The notes beneath the pieces were generated by a model, which searched no databases, was not told the origin of the DNA, and worked only from the letters and a program-made list of their open reading frames with translations. 64,000 bases of DNA from Azolla caroliniana. Its lineage: Eukaryota > Polypodiophyta. This document shows, one piece after another, positions 45,567-55,749 of the stretch; positions within the stretch are counted from its first letter, which is position 1, and each line of letters begins with the position of its first letter. A program made the position numbers and the translations under genes. Where the stretch lies: contig JBHGNT010000001.1 in the NCBI GenBank assembly GCA_043228905.1, forward strand, positions 13,826,001 through 13,890,000, in the 5' to 3' direction.

Positions 45567-47691
45567 GAAGTTCTGCTTACGATTGAGGAATCGAGCACAT
45601 GGCTCCTGGACTCGGGCGCATCGTATCATGTGACACCTCACTGATCTCAGTTTCAGCAATACTTGGACCGGCACTCCGACTCAGTTCGAGTCGGAAATTC
45701 GCAACACTATGCTATAATCGGAATTGGCACCATAGAGCTCAACCTTCCGGGTGGCTCTACACTCATACTACACAACGTCCGACACGTTCCTAAGCTCTCA
45801 AGACCCTTGATCTCAGTTGGACAGCTTGACGAAGCCGGCATCCGTGTCAGATTCTCATCAGGAGGGTGGACACTCCACAAAGGGAACCTCCTGCTTGCTC
45901 GAGGACCAAAGGTACATTCCTTGTACCCTTTATATGTCACACTCAAAGAGGGTGACCTATTTTTGGTTGATATCCCTTTGTCATCGTTATGGCATGGACG
46001 ACTTGGACACCTCAGCAAGGCCGGCATAACATACCTATCCAGAGCCGGTTACATCCCCAAACTCTCCTTCTCGGATCACCAATTCTGCGAGCATTGCCAG
46101 TATGGCAAACAGGTAGCCACATCACACCCGACATCAACACCAAGAGAATCGAGTCCCCTCGATTTGGTCCACTCGGACGTATGTGGCCCGATGTCACATC
46201 AGTCTCTCGGCGGTGCTTCGTAGTTCGTTAGTTTTATTGACGACTCGACTCGGAAGGTGTGGGCTTACCCCATTAGAACCAAAGATCGAGTGTTCTTGAT
46301 CTTCTCCGAATGGCTTGCAATGGTCGAAAATCAGACCTGTCGGAAACTAAAATGTCTCTGAACTAACAACGGAGGAGAATTCAAGTCTAAAGAATTCGTC
46401 AAATTTTGCCGGGAACGCGGCATTCGACGTGAATATACGGCACCCTATAGTCTGGAGCAGAACGGAATTGTTGAACGCATGAATCGAACGATTCAAGAAC
46501 GCATAATATCCATGCTCCAACACTCCGGACTATCAGATGGCTTCTGGGTGGAGGCTCTACTTACGACAATACACATCATAAATATGTCGCCAAGTAGACC
46601 TCTAGGACTTAAAATACCTCAGGAAACATGGACCGGCAGTAAGCCGAATTATGACAAGCTGAGGATCTTCGGCTGCAAGGCGTATGCCCTCATACCGAAA
46701 GACGACCGCTGGAAACTCGAACCAAGATCAAGGAAATGTGTTTTCCTTGGATTTGGACCCGACGGCGAGACCGGATCCGACTCTGGGACCCCGAGCAGAG
46801 ACAAATCGTCCGAAGTTCAGACATCGTGTTCAACGAGTCGGCTATGCATAAAACGGCCGACGGCCTATTGAATTCCGAAGGGTCATATTCTCCGAAGTGC
46901 CAACCCTTCATGAAGGCCCAGCCCACAACACGAGATCGGTTTCACGGGTAACTGACACCTCCCGCACTGAATCCACCGATTCAGCACAGTCGAGTGACTC
47001 GGCTTCCGACCATCCGACATCTATACCCGGTGCGACCAGTCCAGTCATACCTCGAAGATCTGAGAGACTGTCGCAACCTCCGGAAAGGTATTCTCCCGAA
47101 ATTTTCTTTGCCGACACCGGCGAACCGACGTCTTATGAAGAAGCATCGGCATCTGCCGACTCAGCCACTTGGCATCTGGCAATGGAGTCGGAAATGCACT
47201 CCATTCGCGCAAACAAGACTTGGGACTTGGTCGAATTACCGGAGAATCGGCGTGCTCTTCCGTGCAAGTGGGTCTATCGATTAAAAGAGACGCCTGACTC
47301 GACCAACCCAAAGTACAAGGCCAGACTAGTTGCGAAGGGATTTCGACAAGAACATGGCGTCGACTTTGATGAAATCTTTTCACCAGTGTTGAAAATGACA
47401 ACCCTTCGTTTCATGCTCGGCGTCATGGCCGCCGACAACTTGGAGTTGATTCAGCTAGATGTAAAAACGGCATTCCTCCATGGTGACCTACAAGAGCAAA
47501 TCTATATGGAGCAGTCGAAAGGCTTTGTGGCATCCAGGTAGGAACATCTAGTCTGCCGACTCAGGAAGAGTTTATACGGCCTGAAATAGGCACCCCGACA
47601 GTGGTACAAAAAGTTCGACGACTTCATCTAGTCGGTCGGCTTCTCCAAGAGCGATGAGGACCATTGTCTCTTCACCAAAATAGCTCAAGAC
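45567..47691 (+). pseudogene. Copia element 2: protease, integrase, first part of RT
   Basis: The protease keeps WLLDSGASYHVTPH (near 45600) and is followed by a TGA. Pre-integrase reads LWHGRLGHLSKAG. In the integrase the expected RTDNGGEF reads as a TGA then TNNGGEF (46358-46380): CGA to TGA, and Asp to Asn at the catalytic position. The Glu is kept in GIVERMNRT. RT begins LPCKWVYRLKETPDS and continues to YMEQSKGFVASR, then TAG stops at 47539, 47587 and 47629. The frame reaches FTKIAQDG at the nested insertion, just before the YVDD motif. Confidence 0.9.
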
Positions 47692-48405
47692 GGGTCTGAC
47701 ACGAACTACACACTCCCTATGCGCAACGCTCGGCCACAACCGAGCTTAGAATCATACACAGAAAAAAAAAACCAGGAATCAATGCATGACACAGTGAAGA
47801 GAAGAGTACACAGGATGTTTACGTGGAAAACCCAAACTAGGGAAAAACCACGGCAGCCCACAGGCTGCAAACTATCACTATGTTACAGTGTACAACAGTA
47901 AACCACTGAGGCAACAACCTCGAGCTTTCTATCTTCGCCACAAGCGGCGGTTACAACAGAGATACGAACTCTTCGTCTCTTTCTCTCTCTCTCTCTCTCT
48001 GTACACGGCTGCGCTATAATCTTGCCACGACAAGAAAATTAATAACCAAAAGTTTGCCCTAAGTCATATTTATACTAGTATGACTTTTCGGCTATTTACA
48101 AATATAACCACGATGGACTCTCAGAAACATATTTACGAATATGTCTCTTCATCCGATGAGCGCTCCTCACCGGGCCTACATCATCCGGATCTTGCCGGGC
48201 ATTCGTCATCCGGTTCTCACCAGGTCTTCCGTTTTCGGGTACTCCTCATCTGGTTCTCACCGGGTCTGCACCATCCGGCTCTCCATAGCCAGGTACTCCT
48301 CATCCGGTTTCGGCCTTGGCCTATCAGCCTCGGCTGAGTTTGTTCATCAGTACTGTTCTTCTCACTTCCCATCCGAAGGGACCTCTCTCCCAACAAACTC
48401 CCCCT

Positions 48406-51400
48406 TCACTCCAGCATGGGGTGTCTTACTAGTCCGATCCGCTTCCGGCATGCTTCCAGCTTGTCGGGTATCAGCACTTTGGTCAGCATATCTGACCCAT
48501 TCTTGGCCGTGTGGATCTTCGTCAGCGCGAACTCCTGGTTCTCCACTCTTTCCCGAATCCAGTGATACCTACGCTGGATGTGCTTCGTCCTGGAATGGTA
48601 CGCTGCGTTCTTAGCAAGGTGGATGGCACTTTGACTGTTGCAATAGAGATGGTATTCATCTTGCCAGATACCGAGCTCTCCGATAAAGTCCTTCATCCAT
48701 AACATTTCCTTGCCGGCGTCCACAACCGCCATGTACTCCGCCTCCGTGGTTGACAGCGCAACTGTCTTCTACAGCCTTGACTGCCACGAAACAGCTCCCC
48801 CTGCATATGTCATTACATACCCGGATGTAGACCAGCTGGTATCCACATCAGCCGACATGTCCGAATCGGTAAAACCGTCAAGTTGAGGTTTACCGGAGCC
48901 GAATCGGAGACACATATTTGAGGTGCCCTTCAAGTACCGGAGTATCCATTTGACCGCGTTCCAATGCTCCTTGCCGGGATTGCTCATAAACCGGCTCACC
49001 ACTCCAACTGCGTATCCTATATCTGGTCGGGTACACACCATTGCGTACATCAAGCTCCCGACGGCAGAGGCATATGGAATCTTCATCATATCAGCCTTCT
49101 CTGCTTTCGTCTTCGGACTTTGCTTACCGGATAATCTGCAGTTTGCCGGGAGTGTCGATCCGACTGGTTTTGCTTCTAACATGTTGAACCGCTGAAGCAC
49201 CTTTGTCACATATTTCTCCTATGACAGCCACAGTTGCTTCGTTGGCCGGTTCCGGATGATATGCATCCCCAGCATCTGTCTTGCCGGACCCAAGTCTTTC
49301 ATCGCGAAGGTTCGGTTGAGAGCCTTCTTCAGCATCCGTATTTTGGCTTGGTCCCGTGCGACGATCAACATGTTGTCCACGTACAGAAGGAGTATTAGGA
49401 AGTCGCCTCCTTCGAACTTCTTCACAAACACGCAGTGATCAGCCTGCGTCTTGTGGTACCCTTGATCGGTCATGAAGGAGTCGAACTTCCGATACCATTG
49501 TCGAGGAGCCTGCTTCAGTCCGTACAGGCTCTTCTTCAACCGGCATACCAGGTGCACCTTCCCCTTCTCCACAAATCCTTCCGGTTGCTGCATGTAGATC
49601 TCCTCTTCGAGGTCACCGTGAAGGAATGCCGTATTCACGTCCAGCTGCTCTACCTCGAGGTCCATGCTTGCCGCTATACTCAGCACCGTCTGGATGGAGG
49701 TCATCTTTAACACCGGGGCAAATATCTCGTCGAAGTCCACGCCCTTCTTCTGCTGGAACCCGTTCACCACGATCCTGGCTTTGTATCTCGAGGGGTTGCC
49801 GGCATCTCCCGGTTTCAACTTGTACACCCACTTATTTCGGAGTGCCCGCTTTCCTTTCAGCAACTCCACCAATTCGTACGTATGGTTCTCATGCAGGGAA
49901 TCCATCTCATCCTGCATGGCACTTAACCATTTGCGGCTGTGGGTGTCATCATTCGCTTCTTCGAAGCTTTCTAGCTCCCCCTCATCAGTTAGCAGCACAT
50001 GCTCTGCATCCGGAAATCTCCGGGGGGCCCTTATCTCTCTGAGAGGATATCTCCGTCTTTGGGCTTCGGTAACCGGGCCCTCCATTCGCTCTTCATCCGA
50101 ATCCGATTCGGGGTCTTGGCCGGTTCCGGTATCAGCTTCCTCTACTTCTTCTTCTGCCGGTTCGGTATCCTCACCGTAACCGGTTGGTTCCTCGAGTGCT
50201 AACCGGTCTCTTGCCGGTTGGATCTGTTCCTTGTAGAATTGATCCTTACCTGTCGACTAGGAGTTAATTATCTTCTTCTCCGACTCCCAGTCGGCGAGCG
50301 TCTTGTCCTCCATGAAGATAATATCTCGACTCTGGAATACCTTCTTGTCGACCAGGTCCCACACTCAGTAGCCGAACTCATCGTCGCTGTAACCGAGGAA
50401 TATGCATGGCCGGGTCTTCGGATCTAGTTTTCCTCTCCGGTCCTTAGCTACATTCACATACGCAAGACACCCGAATACCTTCAAATGCCGGTAGGATACT
50501 TCTTTACCGGTCCATACTCTCTGTGGCGTGTCTCCGTCCAAGGGTACTAAGGGTGATCTGTTTATCACATATGTCACCGTCGACAGTGCCTCAACCCAAA
50601 ACTTCTTGGGTAGTTTTGCATGCGCCAGCATACTCCGGACCCTCTCCATTATGGTCTGGTTCATCCGCTCGGCCAGCTCATTTAGTTCCGGCGTCTTCGG
50701 CACGGTAAATTCGAGCCGGATTCCCTTCGAGCGACAGTTCTCCTCGAACTGCCCCCGGTATTCACCTCCGTTATCTGCTCGAACCGCCTTCAGCTTCCGG
50801 CCGGTTTCTCTTTCCACTCTCACATGGAGCTCTTTGAAGACGGATAGCACCTGATCCTTCGTCTTCAACGGTGTGGCCCACAGCTTCCGGCTGTGGTCAT
50901 CTATGAATGTCACGAAGTACTGCGATCCTGCATGTGACTTCGTGTCCACTTGACACACATCAATATGCACCAACTCCAGTGGTGCATTACGTCTCATCGG
51001 TGGCCTTGGTCGGAAGGAGGTCCGGTTTTGCTTACCGGCCAGACAATCAGTGCACTTCTCCAAGTGCACGTTCTTCACTGGAATGAGGTTGTCGTCTGCA
51101 AGCCTCTTCATCCCCTTCTCGCTCATGTGACATAGCCTCTTGTGCCACAGCTCACCGGCAGTGTCAGATGCTACGTTCACTTCTTCCAGACATAACCGGG
51201 CATTCATCAGGTACAGAGTGTTTACCTTCCGGGCCCTAGCCACAATCAGGCTCCCTTTGTTGAACTTCATAACACCGTTCCGGATGCTACCCGTGTAGCC
51301 TTCATCATCCAGCCGACCGGCTGATATCAGGTTCAGACGAACCTCCGGAACGTGTCGGACATTTTTCAGCAGCAGCTTGCATCCGGTTGGTGTTGTCAAC

Positions 51401-51591
51401 CACACGTCTCCTATGCCGACAATTCGGCATGTACCTTCATTCCCCATCCGGACACAGCCGTGGTCACCAACCGAGTAGGATGAGAAGCATTTCCAGTCCG
51501 GGGTAAGGTGGAACGACGCTCCGGAGTCGACCACCCAGGTCATCTCGTCGCCGGCAAGGTTTATCTCACTCTCCTCGGTGATGAGCATCAA
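48406..51591 (-). pseudogene. Nested copia pol: protease, integrase, RT, RNase H
   Basis: The protease/integrase frame 50365-51591 is open: WVVDSGASFHLTP; HIDVCQ; VRADNGGEYRGQ; ELAERMNQT. RT, 49219-50085, has WVYKLKPGDAGNPSRYKAR and LLYVDNMLIVA, where YVDD has become YVDN, a loss of a catalytic Asp. RNase H, 48406-49209, has DGFTDSDMSADVDTS and, after a TAG at about 48770, STTEAEYMAVV. Frame breaks are near 50090-50365, 49215 and 48770. It has one copy of the 12-residue unit that is doubled in the intact element. Confidence 0.9.
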
Positions 51592-52452
51592 CTCGTCTTC
51601 ACTTGCCGCGATTGTTGTTGTTCCCTTCCGGTCCGTTCCCTCCGGTCTTTACCGTTTCGGTCCGGTGTCCACTTCGAATCGGTACCGTCGGTTTCCTTGT
51701 CTTTCCGGAAATTCTGATAGTTCTTCTGGAAATGTCCCGGCTTGCCGCAATAAAAGCAGGCAGGCCTCCCCCTTGACTTTGACCGTGTCCCCGACTTCTC
51801 CCGGTTCTGGGGACTACGGTTCCTTTGTCTTCCGCGTTCCGATTCGGTAAGGTGCGCTTTGGAGTCGGAGCTCGTATCCTTATCTTTCCGACACACCTCC
51901 TCATCTAGCAAGCTCGACTTCACTCTTGCTAGGGATAACCGTTTCCCTTCCGGCCCAGCGTTGCCCAAAGTGACAACCAACGTCTCCCAGCTATCCGGGA
52001 GGGAGCCGAGCAGGAGTAGCGCCAGTGCCTCATCGGCGAGAGGTACTTCCAATGACGTTGCCTGGTGAATCAGCCCCTGGAAGGCATTCATGTGCTCCGC
52101 CATGCTTGAGCCATCTTGGTACCAGAGTCTTACTAGCTTCCGGAATACCGAAACCTGGTTAACAACATTTCTGTTTTGAAACATAATGTCGATCTTCTCC
52201 CAAAGCTCATGAGCCTTGCTCTCTTCATTTAAGTTGTTGTATAGACTCATGTCGATGAAGCACCGTATGTACGTCGTTGTCTTCATGTGCAACACCTCCC
52301 ATATCGTGGCGGTGATTTTTGTCCGGTCTCTTGTCCCCGAACTGAACTGGCAACCAAAGATCTTTAACCACGAGCATATCCCTCATCTTCGACTTCCACA
52401 CTGAATAGTTGGAGCCGGTGCGCTTGAACATGCCGCCCAACGATTCGTCCAT
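51592..52452 (-). pseudogene. Nested copia gag
   Basis: Starts MDESLGGMFKRTGSNYSVWK, then MLVVKDLWLPVQFGDKRPD, followed by a frameshift, then MSLYNNLNEESKAHELWEKI and SLPDSWETLVVTLGNAGPEG. The knuckle CFYCGKPGHFQKNYQ has lost its last Cys. The first half is unlike the gag of the intact element although the pols are close, so gag and pol have different histories. An RG/RS-rich stretch precedes the knuckle. Confidence 0.8.
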
Positions 52453-52481
52453 TTTCTGTGTCGTTTCGCTCTGATACCACT

Positions 52482-52760
52482 TAACACGAACTACACGCTC
52501 CCTATGCGCAACGCTCGGCCACAACCGAGCTTAGAATCATACATAGAAAAAAAAAACCGGGAATCAATGCACGACACAGTGAAGAGAAGAGTACACAGGA
52601 TGTTTACGTGGAAAACCCAAACTAGGGAAAAACCACGGCAGCCCACAGGCTGCAAACTATCACTATGTTATAGTGTACAACAGTAAACCACTGAGGCAAC
52701 AACCTCGAGCTTTCTATCTTCGCCACAAGCGGCGGTTACAACAGAGATACGAACTCTTCG

Positions 52761-52814
<54 letters not shown>

Positions 52815-53289
52815 CACAACTGCGCTATAATCTTGCCATGACAAGAAAATTAATAGCCAAAAGTTTGCCCTAAGTCATATTTATACTAATATGACTTTTC
52901 GGCTATTTACAAATATAGCCACGATGGACTCTCAGAAACATATTTACGAATATGTCTCTTCATCCGGTGAGTGCTCCTCACCGGGCCTACATCATCCGGA
53001 TCTTGCCGGGCACTCGTCATCCGGTTCTCACCGGGTCTTCCGTTTCCAGGTACTCCTCATCTGGTTCTCACCGGGTCTGCACCATCCGGCTCTCCATAGC
53101 CGAGTACTCCTCATCCAGTTCTCACCGGGTCTGCACCATCCGGCTCTCCATAGCCGGGTACTTGTCATCCGGTTCTCCGTAGCCGGGTACTCGTCATCCG
53201 GTTTCGGCCTCGGCCTATCAGTCTCGCCCGAGTTTGTTCATCAGTACTGTTCTTCTCACTTCCCATCCGGAGGGACCTGTCTCCCAACA
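52482..53289 (-). repeat. 5' LTR of the nested copia, enlarged
   Basis: Includes a (CT)n tract at 52768-52811 and two extra CCGG-rich units near 53060-53180. Its first bases read TAACACG, against TGACACG in the left LTR (a G-to-A change in the terminal dinucleotide). Confidence 0.9.
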
Positions 53290-53294
53290 GGGTC

Positions 53295-54297
53295 TCCTGT
53301 CTTCCTCATCATTTACGTGGACGACATAATGCTCTCCGGCAGACATGCCGGAGAGCTCACCGAACTCGTTCAGAAACTAAGGTTGAAGTTTTCCATGAAG
53401 GACCTCGGTCCGGCAAGAGACATACTTGGCATGAAGATTAGTCGGCATTGCGATAAATGACAACTTTTCTTGTCTCAAACCGACTACATCAGACGTGTCT
53501 TGGAATGCTTCAACATGCACTCGGCCAAGTCTACTTCGACCCCGCTCCCCATTAACCTTTGGCTGTCTCAGTGAGACTGCCCGACATCCGGTCCGGAGGG
53601 GGAAGATATGAAGTCGGTACCGTATGCACCGGTAGTCGGCTCCCTTATGTACGCAATGGTCGCGACACGGCCTGATATTTCTCACGTCGTAGGAGTCGTC
53701 AGCAGATTCATGCACAACCCAGGCCGATCGCACTGGAACGCAGTCAAGCATGTGTTCAAATATCTAGCTGGCACAAAAGACCACAACATTCTTTTTGGCC
53801 CGAACTCAACCTCAGGCGTAGTTGGTTACACCGACTCGGACTTGGCCGACTACGTGGACAATCGGAAATCAACAACCGGATATTGTTTCAAATTCGGCAA
53901 TGGAGCAATCTTGTGGAAGTCAAAACTTCAGGAATGCACAGCCACCTCACCGACCGAAGCGGAATATGTAGCTGCGTTCGACGCGGCAAAAGAAGCTTTA
54001 TGGCTCGGTCGGCTGGCGCACACATTTCAACAAGTCAACCTCGACTCGGCTCCAGTTGTCTACAACGATAGTCAGGGTGTTGTTTCTTTGTCAAAAAATC
54101 CGGTTCACCACAACACCTCCAAGCATATCGACATTCAATATCACTTCGTTCGGGACTGCATCATTTCAAGGAAAATCGGTCTCGAGAAAATATCCACAAC
54201 CGATAATGTCACAGATGGAATGACCAAGTGTCTTTCGGCGGATCGTTTCCGGTCCCTTCGGCACCAGATGGGCATAACGAAAAATTGGTCCGATTAA
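53295..54297 (+). pseudogene. Copia element 2: RT end and RNase H
   Basis: Resumes with FLIIYVDDIMLSG directly after the nested element, then KFSMKDLGPARDILGMKI. A TGA is at 53457 and another near 53572. The final frame, 53608-54297, is open: YAPVVGSLMYAMVATRPDIS, YTDSDLADYVDNRKSTTGY, SPTEAEYVAAF, KHIDIQYHFVRD. Its start matches the mosaic element at 18244. Confidence 0.9.
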
Positions 54298-54492
54298 AGT
54301 CAGACACACAGCACATGATGGTTTCAGACAACAGACATCGGTTCTTTGAGGATCGGCTTTAGCTATTCCGGCCCGGCCGGTTCGGGCTTCAGTTTTCGGA
54401 TCCTGCCGACTCGAACAAAACCGATCCGTCCGACAACCTTATACATACTTGTAACTTTAGTATAACCCATGTATACGCCCATTACGGGGGAG

Positions 54493-54802
54493 TGTCGAAT
54501 ACGAGTGTATAATGGCCGTATTCACACTGTCCTCTTTTGGACAGCCCAAGTTTGGGCTATTTCTGTAAATAGCATAAAGGGCAGTTACCCTAGGATAGTC
54601 ACTATATATAGTGACTTTGTAACCTTTAGTAAAGGTCGGTTGGTTGTCATTTTTTGTAACTGTTGCTATTGAGAAATAAGACGTTTCTTTGTGCCTATCT
54701 CTCTCTCTCTCTCTGTGTGTATCTTGTTTCATTCTCATACACAGGTCCTTCAACATAACAAATGTTGTTTGTTCTTCCGCACCGACGACCTTGTCCCCAA
54801 CA
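54493..54802 (+). repeat. 3' LTR of copia element 2
   Basis: 310 bp, TGTCGAATACG to CCCCAACA, with the target duplication CAGTT directly after. Confidence 0.9.
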
Positions 54803-54807
54803 CAGTT

Positions 54808-55493
54808 GCATAGCTTCTATGAACTCAAGAATACAAGCACTACTTGCTGATTTGGAAGCAGTTAAATCAGTTGAGATTCAGGCAAAAAAGCAATTCTCTT
54901 CAATAAAGACTACATATGAATGGATTGCATCGACAATCCAAAATTCAGAAAGTGAGGTGTTGAAAGAGGAGTTGAAGAAAGAGCTGAACAATATGGGCAC
55001 TCAATTAGGATCACAGATGAGAGACCTTGATACTTGCAGAAATGCACATTGTGAACTAGATAATAAGTTGTCAGCTTTAAAGCTGCATTCCGAGAACCTT
55101 GCGTGCATGATGCAGGATTTAAAACAGAAAGGTTTTGAAACTTTGTGTCCATCTGTAATTGAGCACCCAATTGGTATGGAAAGTACCATTACTAGTATAG
55201 CTATATCACGGTATTGGCTTTAAAAGTTATTTATTTTTACTTCTGTGGTATAAATATCATATTAGCTAATATATTATAACTTGTGTTTGCAATCTGCCAG
55301 GTGTATATTTTGTGGCCTCGGATTCAAGCTTGAGCCTATGGATGTTGTGATTACACCGTGCTTGCACACATATCATGTGCTATGTGCTAAGTATCATTTT
55401 GAGAAAGAAAATACATGTATGGACTGTAAAACTACAGTTGCTGCTGAATGGTACTATGCTTGGGGTTTAAAAGTACACCCGTACAGTATGTAG
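54808..55493 (+). pseudogene. Gene 1, segments B and C: coiled coil and RING-H2 finger
   Basis: Exon B ends at 55210. It reads ASMNSRIQALLADLEAVKS, then long heptad-like Lys/Glu/Leu stretches (EVLKEELKKELNNMGTQLG), a coiled coil of about 100 residues. A 90-bp GT-AG intron (55211-55300) follows, and exon C (55301-55493) is joined in phase to give RCIFCGLGF. Exon C has the pattern C-x2-C-x15-C-x-H-x2-H-x2-C-x10-C-x2-C, a RING-H2 finger with all eight ligands, and ends WGLKVHPYSM-stop. RING-H2 proteins are usually E3 ubiquitin ligases (family knowledge). Here the gene is split by two retrotransposons, so full-length product is unlikely unless about 9 and 11 kb are spliced out. Confidence 0.65.
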
Positions 55494-55749
55494 CTCTAGG
55501 GTAAAAGCATGCGAGTGGAAACACTATTATAGCTAATTAGCTACTAAAATGGCCATAACTAATTAGCTATTTGTTTAGGTAGTCTTTTTTGTGGGAAAAT
55601 CAAATATTTGAAAAACTAATTTATGAAAAAACTCAAATATTTGAACTTTTGTTTAAGACGTAGTGGAACTTGGGGAATAGCACAATCATCTAAGGTTGAC
55701 TTCAATGTCATCAATTTCCTGTTTAGCCTAAGTTTGATTTTGAACGCAA

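Larger units (their letters stand above)
47697..53289 (-). mobile_element. Minus-strand copia nested in the RT of element 2
   Basis: LTRs at 47697-48395 and 52482-53289, flanked by GGGTC (47692-47696 and 53290-53294). The PBS is at 52470-52480 (plus-strand CTCTGATACCA) and the purine tract next to 48396. Its pol is close to that of the intact element at 36010, but its LTRs and gag differ. The right LTR is about 110 bp longer, through a long CT tract and an extra copy of a roughly 53-bp CCGGGTCTGCACCATCCGGC unit. Confidence 0.95.
43690..54802 (+). mobile_element. Copia element 2 in gene 1 (host of a nested copia)
   Basis: The 5' LTR is 43690-43990 and the 3' LTR 54493-54802. CAGTT flanks both sides (43685-43689, 54803-54807). 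The PBS TGGTATCAGAGC is at 43993-44004 and the polypurine tract ATTACGGGGGAG at 54481-54492. It is split inside RT by a minus-strand copia (47697-53289). LTRs differ modestly, including CT/GT run lengths, so it is older than the intact element. Confidence 0.95.
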
